IMG/VR virus record: IMGVR_UViG_3300009183_005465
Coordinates: 1-32,513 of that record
Strand: one strand, 5' to 3'
Length of the DNA: 32,513 nt
Source: a virus
Shown: positions 1 through 7,891 of the stretch, one piece after another
Layout: the number at the start of each line of letters is the position of its first letter
How positions within the stretch are numbered: the stretch's first letter is position 1
Position numbers and translations under genes: made by a program
Notes under the pieces: model-generated
Told to the model about the DNA's origin: nothing
Databases searched by the model: none
The model's input: the letters and a program-made list of their open reading frames with translations, nothing else

Positions 1-26
1 CAGCAAAGATCAAAAAGATAAAAAAG

Positions 27-34
27 AATAAATA
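27..34 (+). promoter_or_regulatory. T4-late-promoter-like box (AATAAATA)
   Basis: AATAAATA differs from the T4 late consensus TATAAATA at one base. A late transcript would start about 6 nt downstream, near position 40. That falls just before an AGGA Shine-Dalgarno (41-44) and the ATG at 52, a normal short-leader layout. It argues that the upstream ATG at 34, which overlaps the box, is not used. Confidence 0.45.
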
Positions 35-51
35 TGTTACAGGAACCTGAT

Positions 52-660
52 ATGAAAAATTTTGCCCATTACCTCGCCGAAAGCGAACGTACCTACAACT
101 ATCGTATCAAAATGCTGGGCAAACCGCCCGGTGATTTGGTATCGCAGTTGAAGAAAAAGTTGGATCAATTTGATCCTGTAAAGATGAGTGATCCTCGGAC
201 CACTCCTATACAGATTGTGCCCACTGACTTCCCCAACAACAAAAATGACTCAGTAACAATGTTTGACGTGAGTTTCCGGTATCCAGCCATTGAGCCACAG
301 ATCAAACAATTGGCACAGTTGCTGGGACTTGACCCCAATCATGTGATCATGCAGACCACACCACACGTGGATGGCTTGGTAGATGAGTATGAAAAAATTG
401 ATGCTGAAAACAAAGACCTGTTGGGTGACACAGACTATCCTGCTCCTGACGCAGAACAAAAGGCATTGAAGAAAGACTACTCAACTGGTCCTTATGATCA
501 TGCTGTGTTGAAAAATGCCTACCGCAGTGACTTCACTATTGCTGGTGGTAAAACACCGCCAGCCAAGACCACAAATGATATTCCAACGGGCAATAAGAGC
601 CCAATGAGCAAGATCAATCGCCCACCCAAGCCAGCCACTGGCGCCAACCCAAGAGGATAA
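52..660 (+). CDS. Putative virion/prohead protein with capsid-targeting-like N-terminus
   Basis: Soluble 202-residue protein with no family I can name. I chose the ATG at 52 over the in-frame ATG at 34 because an AGGA Shine-Dalgarno lies 7 nt before it and the upstream ATG overlaps a late-promoter-like box. The protein then begins MKNFAHYLAE|S, which resembles the capsid targeting sequence of T4 internal proteins (MKTYQEFIAE) and ends in L-x-E, the T4 gp21 prohead protease cleavage signature. A compact central part (about residues 55-115) is followed by a Pro/Lys/Thr-rich, probably disordered tail. It lies 4 nt before the 949-residue protein. Inference: a processed internal or structural head protein. 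No catalytic motif is visible. Confidence 0.6.
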   Translation: MKNFAHYLAESERTYNYRIKMLGKPPGDLVSQLKKKLDQFDPVKMSDPRTTPIQIVPTDFPNNKNDSVTMFDVSFRYPAIEPQIKQLAQLLGLDPNHVIMQTTPHVDGLVDEYEKIDAENKDLLGDTDYPAPDAEQKALKKDYSTGPYDHAVLKNAYRSDFTIAGGKTPPAKTTNDIPTGNKSPMSKINRPPKPATGANPRG

Positions 661-664
661 TACA

Positions 665-3514
665 ATGAGTTTCTTTTACGATTTAAACAAAAAACTAGAC
701 GCCATCCGCCAAACACCAAGCAAGACACATGGTCAATTGAACGAGCGTGACATGGGCAAGCACAACAATGCTACCACTGGCTTCAAAGCCGTAGCCGACA
801 AAGCGGCCAAAGAATACGGCAGCAAAGCCGCTGGTGAGCGTGTGGCTGGTGCACAATTTCAAAAGATGAAAAAAGCCGGACAGTTGGAAGAAGAAGGCTT
901 TCCAGCGATTCAAGCGGCCCGTAAAAAGTATGGTGATGACGGCCTGGAGGCTTTGCGAAACAAAAAGGCAGCAGGTGCCAGCAAAAAAACAATGCAGGCC
1001 ACCCGCAAAGAATATGACAAGTATGATAATGAAGAAGTAAATGAAGAGTCTGGCGAGTGGAGCAAGATTCCTGTTGGAGTAATTGACGGACCTGGCGGCT
1101 ACGAAGGGGCACAGCAACGTATACAAGATTACGAATCTGGTAACATCAATCGAGATGGTAAAAAACTTCCTCCAGTGGTTGACAGATCTCGACCAGCCGA
1201 CAGCCCAACAGTGTATGACTACAGAGGTAAACCAGAAGAATATGCCAGTCCTCCTGGGTGGAAAGGAAAATATATTCCCCCAGTTGTTGACAGATCTCGT
1301 TCGGCCACAGATGAAAGCGGAGGCCCATCTGCTGCTGCAAAACCAACCAAACCAGCCACCCAAGCGCCTGCCAAGCCCAGCAAGCCAGCCCCCAAAGGCG
1401 AATTCATGGGCACTATCAAAGGTGGCGTATGGACTGCTGATCCACCCAAGCCAGGCGAAAGAGGAGTTCCAGCACCCAGTGGAGATCCTGAAGGCGTGCC
1501 AGAGTCTGGTGCTCCAATGACCGCCAAACAAAAGTCATTTGCCAAACTGGCACCTCCTGCAAACAAAATCACTTTTGCTGACAAGATTGCTGGAGCCAAA
1601 AAAGAAGTTGATGAAATGCTGGGCGATGTGGCTGCTGAAGCCATGCGTAATGCATTGAGTCCAAAGCAAAAGAAAATGGCTGCATTGGGCGGCGACCCAA
1701 AAAGAATTGATGGTCCTGATTTAGCCGCACTACGCAAAGGTGCCAAGATGGGCGAAGACAATGCATTTGACTACAAGTCACCAAGAAAAGATGCACCACG
1801 AGTTGGCAGCGTTGAACGTGGACATAAACACGATATCAAACACACCGCCACTGGCCGTATGGTCACACGCCGTACAGATGACCAAGGCAATTCAGTTGGC
1901 GCAGATGATGACACAGATGCACAACAAGCACCACGTGGACGTGGCAGACCAAAAGGTACCAAAGGGGCTATTGGTGCCAAGGGACCAAGTGGCAAGTCAA
2001 AGTTGATGACTCGAGAAGGTGATTTGAGTATCACTGACCAAGGCGAGTACGATCAAGAAGGCGACATGGCCAAAGACGACATCAAGACCATTGTGCGTCA
2101 TGCACAGGCCTTGAGTAGAGTTCTAGGCGACAACGACAACTTGCCAGAATGGGTACAATCAAAACTGGCCAAGATTGAAGGCATGATGATCAGCATCGAC
2201 GAGTACATGCAAAATCAAGCCAGCGACGATGGCGAAGAAGAACCCATTGCTGAAAAAGCAGTGAGCAAGAAACAACAACGTTTCATGGGCATGGTGCATG
2301 CAGCACAAAAGGGCGAAAAGCCTGCCAGCAAAGAAGTTGGCAAAGTGGCCAAGACCATGAAAAAGTCTGACGCTGAAGATTTTGCCAAGACCAAGCACAA
2401 AGGCTTGCCAGAAAAAGCCAAAAAGAAAGAAGTTGATGAGAACTCTGACCAAGGCAGATTGACCACTACACAAACTAGCCCTGGGCAAAGTTATACAACC
2501 AGTAGCACCGGAAGAGTCAGTGCAACCATTGGCAATGGTAAAATGACTGTCAAACCAGGCAAACCAGACAAACCGATGGACGATGACGTGGATACAGCAT
2601 CCTCATCTACCAAGGATACCTCCTCAACCAAGTCCAACAGCATGGTTGGCAAAGGCATTTATGATTCAATGAATCGTGAACTGGAACTGATGATTGCCGA
2701 ATCAATGAGTATCAACATGAGTGACTCAACAGAAGGCAATCAAAGCCTTACTGTCACAGCCACAGATGAAGATGCCATGCGACTGGCCATGATGCTGAAG
2801 TCAGCAGGATTAGGCGGCCAAGGTCGTGAATTACAAGGCGATGAATCATGCTCAACCTGCGGTATGCAAGATTGTGGTTGTGGAGATGTACACGAAGCAG
2901 TGGACGAAAATGCTCCTGATTGGCCTACTAACACTGAACAAGCCGACAACAACTTTGGTTATGCAGGTGGCTTGAACAAGCCCAAGACTGACGTGGCTGG
3001 TGATGGACAAACTACCACTCCCAACCAAGCGGTTCATACACAAGAAGAAGACGCACTACGTAGAATGATGGAGCAGGCTGGCATCAAAATTAAAAATAAT
3101 CTAGGGCCAACATCTCCTGAAATTGCTCGTATGTCAAAAGACGAAGTAGATGCTGCATTGAAATCAGGCATAAGTCCCAATACTGCTCGTATGTCAAAAG
3201 ACGAAGTAGATGCTGCATTGAAATCAGGCATGCGTCCAGATACTTCTGACATGAATCCTGATGGAGTGTATGGTGGAAGTGGCAGCAGCAACGATCCTCC
3301 ACAGTACGAGGACAGTATTCGTCGTATGAGAGAAATGGCTGGTATCAAAGAAGCCAAAAAACAAGTTGATCAAAACGGCGATGGCAAGAACGATTTTGAA
3401 GATATAAAAATTGCTCGAATGAAAGCCAGCGGAGCCATTGACGACAAAGAAGAAAAGAAAGTTGATGAAAGCATTTTTGCTCTCACCAACCAATGGCGAG
3501 CATACAAGGGGTAA
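665..3514 (+). CDS. Very large low-complexity putative virion protein (949 aa) with Cys cluster and EF-hand-like loop
   Basis: Long hydrophilic protein rich in Lys, Ala, Gly, Asp and Pro, with no recognised enzyme domain. The start has a good AGAGGA Shine-Dalgarno (651-656). The N-terminal ~120 residues look helical and charged. A duplicated PPVVDRSR motif lies near residues 170 and 205. Near residue 729 is a cysteine cluster, CSTCGMQDCGCG, that could bind metal. Around residues 820-856 is a perfect tandem repeat. Near residue 900 is DQNGDGKNDFED, a calcium-loop pattern of the EF-hand/dockerin type. Short motifs such as RRMMEQAGI, RRMREMAGI and LAMMLKSAG recur, and a related one occurs in the 977-residue protein at 10222. 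Inference: structural or scaffold-like head component. Large antisense open frames here are composition artefacts. Confidence 0.6.
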   Translation: MSFFYDLNKKLDAIRQTPSKTHGQLNERDMGKHNNATTGFKAVADKAAKEYGSKAAGERVAGAQFQKMKKAGQLEEEGFPAIQAARKKYGDDGLEALRNKKAAGASKKTMQATRKEYDKYDNEEVNEESGEWSKIPVGVIDGPGGYEGAQQRIQDYESGNINRDGKKLPPVVDRSRPADSPTVYDYRGKPEEYASPPGWKGKYIPPVVDRSRSATDESGGPSAAAKPTKPATQAPAKPSKPAPKGEFMGTIKGGVWTADPPKPGERGVPAPSGDPEGVPESGAPMTAKQKSFAKLAPPANKITFADKIAGAKKEVDEMLGDVAAEAMRNALSPKQKKMAALGGDPKRIDGPDLAALRKGAKMGEDNAFDYKSPRKDAPRVGSVERGHKHDIKHTATGRMVTRRTDDQGNSVGADDDTDAQQAPRGRGRPKGTKGAIGAKGPSGKSKLMTREGDLSITDQGEYDQEGDMAKDDIKTIVRHAQALSRVLGDNDNLPEWVQSKLAKIEGMMISIDEYMQNQASDDGEEEPIAEKAVSKKQQRFMGMVHAAQKGEKPASKEVGKVAKTMKKSDAEDFAKTKHKGLPEKAKKKEVDENSDQGRLTTTQTSPGQSYTTSSTGRVSATIGNGKMTVKPGKPDKPMDDDVDTASSSTKDTSSTKSNSMVGKGIYDSMNRELELMIAESMSINMSDSTEGNQSLTVTATDEDAMRLAMMLKSAGLGGQGRELQGDESCSTCGMQDCGCGDVHEAVDENAPDWPTNTEQADNNFGYAGGLNKPKTDVAGDGQTTTPNQAVHTQEEDALRRMMEQAGIKIKNNLGPTSPEIARMSKDEVDAALKSGISPNTARMSKDEVDAALKSGMRPDTSDMNPDGVYGGSGSSNDPPQYEDSIRRMREMAGIKEAKKQVDQNGDGKNDFEDIKIARMKASGAIDDKEEKKVDESIFALTNQWRAYKG
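3124..3231 (+). repeat. 60-bp tandem duplication inside the 949-aa protein gene
   Basis: Two copies of a 60-bp unit lie head to tail. 48 nt (3124-3171 and 3184-3231) are identical, including synonymous positions, and encode ARMSKDEVDAALKSG twice. Identity at third codon positions points to a recent duplication or recombination slippage. Each unit reads as one short helix. Confidence 0.9.
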
Positions 3515-3517
3515 ATC

Positions 3518-3691
3518 ATGATGAGACCATACAGTGAAGTGGCAGCAGAAATTGCACAGCGTAATGCCAACAATTACGTGCCGCCTGCCGTTCCCGCAGT
3601 AAAACAAACACCTGTGGAGATTCCGGGTGTGATGTATCAAGCACGAGAACTATTTCAACCCATAGTCTCCAAACCTGAAGGTAGCAAATAA
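3518..3691 (+). CDS. Small uncharacterised protein (57 aa)
   Basis: A 57-codon frame starts ATGATG 3 nt after the 949-residue protein gene. Its TAA overlaps the ATG of the next gene (TAATG), the coupling seen throughout the window. The peptide MMRPYSEVAAEIAQRN... has a helical N-terminal half, a Pro/Val-rich middle (PPAVPAVKQTPVEIP) and a QARELFQPIV segment. There is no signal peptide or membrane segment. No Shine-Dalgarno is obvious, so translation probably depends on coupling. It fills what would otherwise be the only gap in the structural block. Function unknown. Confidence 0.6.
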   Translation: MMRPYSEVAAEIAQRNANNYVPPAVPAVKQTPVEIPGVMYQARELFQPIVSKPEGSK

Positions 3692-4038
3692 TGGCAACCA
3701 CGACACAAGTTGTAAACGCTGTAGGCAACGTAGCATGGACCACAGATAAAGTGGAATTCGCTACATCACTCAGCAACGTGACATTTCAAGTCAGTGCAGT
3801 GCAGTTGACCTATAAAGAAGCCAATGGCAACACGGCCAACGCCACAATGACCACTCCAGTGGGCAATTTGTATGCCAATGCCATCAGTGTTCCTGGCAAT
3901 GCTGTGGCACAATACTATGTGGGTGCTGGCAACTACTTGAATATTCTCACAGGTACCGGCGGTTTTACTGCCACTGCCCTGGGCACAGCAACCTCGGCCA
4001 CAGCAGCCAGCAATGGTATAGCAACTCCAGCCACATAA
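3691..4038 (+). CDS. Small Thr/Ala/Asn-rich beta-type putative virion protein
   Basis: 115-residue protein, almost free of charge and rich in Thr, Ala, Asn, Val and Gly, with alternating hydrophobic/Thr stretches typical of beta-sandwich virion decoration or fibre-type proteins. It has no Cys, Trp is scarce, and there is no signal peptide. A GAGNYLNILTGTGGFTATALGTAT segment dominates the C-terminal part. The ATG overlaps the stop of the 57-residue gene by one base, and the next ATG follows after one base, so it belongs to a tightly coupled structural operon. Assignment as a decoration protein is inference from composition and position only. Confidence 0.5.
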   Translation: MATTTQVVNAVGNVAWTTDKVEFATSLSNVTFQVSAVQLTYKEANGNTANATMTTPVGNLYANAISVPGNAVAQYYVGAGNYLNILTGTGGFTATALGTATSATAASNGIATPAT

Positions 4039-4039
4039 C

Positions 4040-4411
4040 ATGAGAGCACAAGAGTTTGTTGCTGAAGACCGTGTTGGCAAAATTAGCAAAAGACTTGACA
4101 TAGGCACAGTGGGCCTGCACAAGTTTCGTGATGCGCAATTTGCTGACCGTACCTACGAACTCAATCGTATCATGATGGCCGTAGCTTCAACTGACGGCAC
4201 TTTTGTGCCCGAACTAGATGGCGAGTCATGGGCAGGCCGCAACAACATTGCCGCACCGTACACTCCTGAAGAACAAGACATGCTGAAAATGGCCTACAAG
4301 GCCATTGGCAGCCACCATGAAGATTTGAATCACGGTGACTTGCGCAGTCAAGAACATCCTGCGGTGAACACCACTAGTCCTGTGTCAGCGTTCAAAGGCT
4401 ACCCACGATGA
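4040..4411 (+). CDS. Putative capsid-targeted protein (MRAQEFVAE leader, GYPR tail)
   Basis: 123-residue protein beginning MRAQEFVAE|D. Charge pattern, aromatic position and length match the T4 internal-protein targeting sequence MKTYQEFIAE, here with V-A-E at the expected cleavage point. The body is helical and acidic (PYTPEEQDMLKMAYKAIG). It ends in AFKGYPR, almost the same ending as the protein at 4905 (PFAGYPR). The stop overlaps the next ATG (ATGA). Known: T4 gp21 cleaves after (L/I)-x-E. Inference: delivered into the prohead and trimmed. The function of the mature part is unknown; no enzyme motif is visible. Confidence 0.6.
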   Translation: MRAQEFVAEDRVGKISKRLDIGTVGLHKFRDAQFADRTYELNRIMMAVASTDGTFVPELDGESWAGRNNIAAPYTPEEQDMLKMAYKAIGSHHEDLNHGDLRSQEHPAVNTTSPVSAFKGYPR

Positions 4412-4908
4412 GCATGCATTCTGCAGCCGAAGTTGATGCTCATATCAAATCTTGGATAGAGCATGTCAGCCAACCTCAAGAACAGTTGGGCAATATGCCT
4501 GTTTGTCCATTTGCTAAAAAAGCAGTGTATCAAATCATCAACACAGAATTAAATATGATGGCAGTTCCTGCCGTAGATTTTAAACTGGTAATTTATATTT
4601 TGCCTGATGAAGTAACAAATCAACAGATGACCGAACGTTGTTTACAGTTAAATTCTCAAAATCCTGAATATGTGTTTCTACCCGATCACAAAAACAATCG
4701 CGCCTATGTTAAAGGTGTGTTGACCAACAACTGCAAATACAATTTGGTAATGTGCCAGCCCAAAGTAGAAATAGAAAAAAGCAGAGAAAGTTTGTTGAAA
4801 ACCAAGTACCATACATTCTTTGATGATGATTACTGGAATCAACAATCTGATTATAAATCCATTATTCCTGATAATCACTGGGATAAAACAGTGGAGACAG
4901 CAGCATGA
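4408..4908 (+). CDS. Uncharacterised protein with CPFAKKA motif
   Basis: 166-residue soluble protein. Residues 32-39 read VCPFAKKA, a motif I associate with uncharacterised proteins of aquatic phages and bacteria. A predicted alpha/beta core follows (FKLVIYILPDE, then YVFLPDHKNNRAYVKGVLT, KYNLVMCQ) and an aromatic acidic C-terminal part (FFDDDYWNQQ). Cys residues at about 33, 78, 109 and 116 are not in a clear metal pattern. It overlaps by 4 bp both upstream and downstream with two proteins carrying capsid-targeting leaders but lacks such a leader itself. That makes it a possible helper or modifier of its neighbours (inference). No function is assigned. Confidence 0.55.
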   Translation: MSMHSAAEVDAHIKSWIEHVSQPQEQLGNMPVCPFAKKAVYQIINTELNMMAVPAVDFKLVIYILPDEVTNQQMTERCLQLNSQNPEYVFLPDHKNNRAYVKGVLTNNCKYNLVMCQPKVEIEKSRESLLKTKYHTFFDDDYWNQQSDYKSIIPDNHWDKTVETAA

Positions 4909-5291
4909 GAGCACGAGAGTTTATCACTGAACAAACAACGCTGCCTCCTGAGCAAGCTGATCCCATGAATCATGTGTTCACATTGCCTGGGGTACAATCC
5001 AGCGATCCATATCAGATTTATCGACTGGGCGTGGCCATGGCCCGTGCCAGAAGTGATGCTGGCACAGATGGCATTGCTGACAACTTTCCAGACTGGTCGC
5101 CCAAAGCTGCATTTGGAGAAGAAGCAGTGATTGGTGGTTTTAATGCTACTATTGAACCCATAATTGATCAGGCATTGAAAATGGCTGGCTTGCCTGCTAA
5201 AAAAGTACAAATCAGCACACCAAACAGTTTAGAACCTGCGTCTGTACTGAAACAAAGCCCTGTAAAACCATTTGCCGGCTATCCTCGTTAA
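4905..5291 (+). CDS. Putative capsid-targeted protein (MRAREFITE leader, GYPR tail)
   Basis: 128-residue protein whose first nine residues, MRAREFITE|Q, are very close to the T4 internal-protein leader (MKTYQEFITE/IAE) and contain I-T-E, a textbook prohead protease site. The body has a helical YQIYRLGVAMARARSDAG stretch and an IEPIIDQALKMAGL helix. The C-terminus PFAGYPR matches the AFKGYPR of the 4040 protein although the middles differ. The pair therefore look like cargo sharing a leader and a tail. ATGA overlap with the upstream gene. Inference: internal head protein removed from its leader by a gp21-type protease; mature role unknown. Confidence 0.6.
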   Translation: MRAREFITEQTTLPPEQADPMNHVFTLPGVQSSDPYQIYRLGVAMARARSDAGTDGIADNFPDWSPKAAFGEEAVIGGFNATIEPIIDQALKMAGLPAKKVQISTPNSLEPASVLKQSPVKPFAGYPR

Positions 5292-5297
5292 CCAATC

Positions 5298-5305
5298 AAT
5301 AAATA
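5298..5305 (+). promoter_or_regulatory. T4-late-promoter-like box (AATAAATA) before the nuclease gene
   Basis: AATAAATA ends 5 nt before the ATG at 5311. A start site 6 nt downstream of the box would fall on the start codon. No Shine-Dalgarno is visible between box and ATG. Confidence 0.4.
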
Positions 5306-5310
5306 TCAAT

Positions 5311-6117
5311 ATGACAAAACTTTTATTTGTGCTGTTGCTCACAGCCTTAAACTCAGCACACGCTTGGGACCAAACTGCCCCACTAGCAGTAGACCACTGC
5401 AAGACCCACAATCCTTATGGTTGGGCACAGACCAGCAAACAAGTCACAGCCATCTGCCGCAGAGCATACTTTGTGGCTTATGATGCAGCCGCAAAGATTC
5501 CCAACTATGTGACATATACACTGACCCCGCCCAATGCACTAGGATGCTGGCCAAGAACCAATGCATTTGTTGCTGATGCGTCAGTGCCCAACGGACCAAG
5601 ACCAGATGACTATGCTGGCACAGGCTACGACAAAGGTCATGCTGCTCCAGATGGTGATTTGAGTTGGGATCAACAAGTAGAATATGAAAGTTTCCTAATG
5701 ACCAACATGTACCCACAACTGGGTGGACTCAATCGTGGCATTTGGAAACTACTAGAAACTTCAGTACGTGGTTGGACAGTGCAACAAAATCAAACCTACA
5801 CAATCTATGTGGGTGCTGTGTATGACACAGCCACTGACAAAAAGATTGGCAACGGTGTTGTAGTACCCACAGGTTTCTACAAGATTGTGATCAATCAAGC
5901 CACAGGTGCCATGGCTGGCTGGTATTTCCGACACGAAGGTGGACAGGGCAATGACTTGACCCGGGCTCGTGCTGCCGTCTCTGCTATTGAAAACAAAGCA
6001 GGTGTGAAGTTTGCTTATCCTGCCAATGCACGAGAACTGCCCATTGGACAAGAATGGCCTGTGGACTTTGGCGCACTCACAAATGCCAAACGCCAAAAAT
6101 GCAAGAGCAGCGAATAA
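5311..6117 (+). CDS. Secreted DNA/RNA non-specific endonuclease (NUC1 / Endonuclease_NS family)
   Basis: 268-residue nuclease that hydrolyses DNA and RNA without sequence specificity. Residues 1-18 (MTKLLFVLLLTALNSAHA) form a Sec signal peptide with an AxA cleavage site, so it should act in the periplasm or outside the cell. The catalytic signature is DKGH at 107-110 (family DRGH, general base His110). The Mg-binding Asn motif (TNMYPQ...LNRGIW, Asn141) follows at the expected distance. I chose the ATG at 5311 because it gives an intact signal peptide; the frame extends upstream only with a TTG codon. A late-type TAAATA box lies just upstream. Possible roles: scavenging host or competitor DNA, or clearing DNA at lysis (inference). 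The family call is firm. Confidence 0.9.
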   Translation: MTKLLFVLLLTALNSAHAWDQTAPLAVDHCKTHNPYGWAQTSKQVTAICRRAYFVAYDAAAKIPNYVTYTLTPPNALGCWPRTNAFVADASVPNGPRPDDYAGTGYDKGHAAPDGDLSWDQQVEYESFLMTNMYPQLGGLNRGIWKLLETSVRGWTVQQNQTYTIYVGAVYDTATDKKIGNGVVVPTGFYKIVINQATGAMAGWYFRHEGGQGNDLTRARAAVSAIENKAGVKFAYPANARELPIGQEWPVDFGALTNAKRQKCKSSE

Positions 6118-6120
6118 CAC

Positions 6121-6128
6121 TGTAAATA
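6121..6128 (+). promoter_or_regulatory. Late-promoter-like box (TGTAAATA) before the first radical SAM gene
   Basis: TGTAAATA lies 4 nt before the ATG at 6133, within CACTGTAAATACG (6118-6130). The identical 13-mer occurs in inverse orientation before the minus-strand operon (30339-30351). No Shine-Dalgarno is visible. Confidence 0.5.
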
Positions 6129-6132
6129 CGGT

Positions 6133-7257
6133 ATGAGCAATTTCTACTGTGCAGCCCCTTGGCGCGGCCTGCACATCAATCCTCGTGGTGATGTCAAAAC
6201 TTGCTGTGCTGGTGACCCCAACATGCTGGGCAATCTCAACTCACAGTCAATAGAACAAATCTTGCACGGTCCTGCCATGCAAGAAATACGTCAGAGCATA
6301 CGCCAAGGGCAACCGCATGCCTACTGTTACAACTGTGTGCAGGCCGAACGTTACGGGCGCAGTGAACGAGATTGGCACAACAATGTCAGTCCGGAGTTTG
6401 ACTGTGAAACTGCCAACGACACTGAACATCGTCCCACCCTGATTGATGTGCGTTGGAATACTACTTGTAACTTGAGTTGCAACTATTGTGCCGAAGCATG
6501 CAGTAGCAAATGGGCCGCGTTGAAACACATGTCTGTGGCATCAGGAGCAAGACCCTACTACAAAGCAGTGTGCGACTATCTTGCACAACACCAAGACCAC
6601 ATACGTGAAGTGGCATTAGTAGGCGGCGAACCGTTGTTGTTGCCTGAAAATGATCAATTGTTGGATGTGATCCCTGCGGAATGTGTGGTTACCCTGATAA
6701 CCAATGTCAGTGTTGAACTAGACAACAACCGTGTGTTTAAAAAACTAGCCCAACGACAAAATGTAGGTTGGAGTTTGAGCTTTGACAATGTTGGCGATCA
6801 ATTTGAATATGTACGCTACGGCAGCAACTGGCCGCTGTTGTTGAAAAATTTAGATATCATACAACAACTCATGAGAGAGCAAGGCCACTGGGGAGGCATA
6901 CATGCAGTGTACAACATATACAACGCTACTAATCTGGTAGAATTAACTGACTTTGCTAGAACTTGCGGGCTGTCCATACACTGGCAGAGTTTGTATCAAC
7001 CTGATTGTTTGGATCCCAGCAACTTGGGTGTAGATATAGTAGACCTGGCTCAGAATGAAATACATCAGTTGTTGCAAAAACAAATCTGCTTGCCAGCAGA
7101 GCAACAATTTTTTGAAACAGTGTTACAAAATTTACAATCAAAACAAGATTTGAGATCACAACTGCGTGAGCACAATACATTGATAGAACAAAAATATCAT
7201 CCCAACAGTCAGGACGAGTTTGCACGACTATGGCCAGAGGTTGCACAATGCTTGTGA
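6133..7257 (+). CDS. Radical SAM protein with twitch/SPASM-like cysteines (paralog 1)
   Basis: 374-residue radical SAM enzyme. C112-x3-C116-x2-C119 (CNLSCNYC) would ligate the SAM-binding 4Fe-4S cluster, and GGEP at 164-167 is the SAM-binding strand. An unusual N-terminal module carries C6, C24/C25 and the C65-x2-C68 pair in a SPASM/twitch-like arrangement (CAAPW...GDVKTCC...CYNC), so an auxiliary cluster is likely. The substrate is unknown. In characterised relatives this architecture modifies peptides, sugars or alcohols. The neighbours are a 2OG-oxygenase-like protein overlapping by 1 bp and an SGNH hydrolase, so glycan or peptide tailoring is the best guess. Three further paralogs lie at 15930, 17479 and 19941. 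Confidence 0.88.
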   Translation: MSNFYCAAPWRGLHINPRGDVKTCCAGDPNMLGNLNSQSIEQILHGPAMQEIRQSIRQGQPHAYCYNCVQAERYGRSERDWHNNVSPEFDCETANDTEHRPTLIDVRWNTTCNLSCNYCAEACSSKWAALKHMSVASGARPYYKAVCDYLAQHQDHIREVALVGGEPLLLPENDQLLDVIPAECVVTLITNVSVELDNNRVFKKLAQRQNVGWSLSFDNVGDQFEYVRYGSNWPLLLKNLDIIQQLMREQGHWGGIHAVYNIYNATNLVELTDFARTCGLSIHWQSLYQPDCLDPSNLGVDIVDLAQNEIHQLLQKQICLPAEQQFFETVLQNLQSKQDLRSQLREHNTLIEQKYHPNSQDEFARLWPEVAQCL

Positions 7258-7787
7258 TGCCTATAGACAGTGAAAACAATTTGTTCCGTGTAGAACATGC
7301 TGTGAGTGCAGAACTGGCCGCACAAGTTATGGCCACAGACTGGATGAACTTGCCTTGGCAACGTCAGGAAGGTCAAGAGAACTGGGCACGTAGACGTATT
7401 GTAGACACAGCCATACCTTGGATTGAGCAATGGCATGAAGAAATCAACAGTCAATGGCCTGTGATAGAACAACAAGTGGGAAAACAATTACATGCTTACT
7501 CGGGCACTGCCTGGTGGCTGGATGAACCGGGATTTACTTGTAGCATGCACACCGATGGAGAAATGCCAGGCAGCATGCATCTAACTTGGAAGGGCCCTGG
7601 CACAGCATTTTACTGGCACAAAGATCCGTCAACCTTGCGTTATCAAACACCAGAACAGCCCAATGCAGGCTACATTATGATCAATCAAGCAGATAGCACA
7701 GGATATAGACCGCTGTTGTGGCATGCCATGCTCTCACCATCAGACTCTTATAGAGTAACATCATACACATGGATTGCACCCCAATGA
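7257..7787 (+). CDS. Putative 2OG-Fe(II) oxygenase-like protein
   Basis: 176-residue protein starting at the ATG that overlaps the radical SAM stop (TGATG); an in-frame ATG at 7248 is the alternative. The facial-triad pattern is visible: H98-T-D100 (CSMHTDGE), distal His156 (LLWHAML) and Arg166 (YRVTSY), which would bind 2-oxoglutarate. Spacing fits a small double-stranded beta-helix oxygenase. This suggests hydroxylation or a related oxidation, probably on the same substrate as the coupled radical SAM enzyme (inference). No similarity to a characterised member was recognised, so the fold call rests on the motif alone. A cupin without oxygenase activity is the alternative. Confidence 0.6.
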   Translation: MPIDSENNLFRVEHAVSAELAAQVMATDWMNLPWQRQEGQENWARRRIVDTAIPWIEQWHEEINSQWPVIEQQVGKQLHAYSGTAWWLDEPGFTCSMHTDGEMPGSMHLTWKGPGTAFYWHKDPSTLRYQTPEQPNAGYIMINQADSTGYRPLLWHAMLSPSDSYRVTSYTWIAPQ

Positions 7788-7891
7788 TTACTGAGAGTCC
7801 TACATTTTAACATGGCACAAGAATATGGAAACAACATTAAAAAAATCTACAACGTTTGTGGACTTGTGGCCTAGCATAGCAAAGGAATACA

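Noticed and set aside
695-1531. Long antisense open frame (278 codons) opposite the 949-aa gene
   Set aside because: Composition artefact of Lys/Ala/Gly-rich coding; no start signal and implausible Trp/Phe-rich product.
4040-5291. RiPP precursor pair modified by the nearby radical SAM enzyme
   Set aside because: The leaders are better explained by T4-type capsid targeting, proteins are over 120 aa and globular, and no leader-binding domain was identified.
7812-7874. 20-codon frame MAQEYGNNIKKIYNVCGLVA in the gap before the SGNH hydrolase
   Set aside because: Very short, no Shine-Dalgarno and no overlap coupling; not distinguishable from chance.
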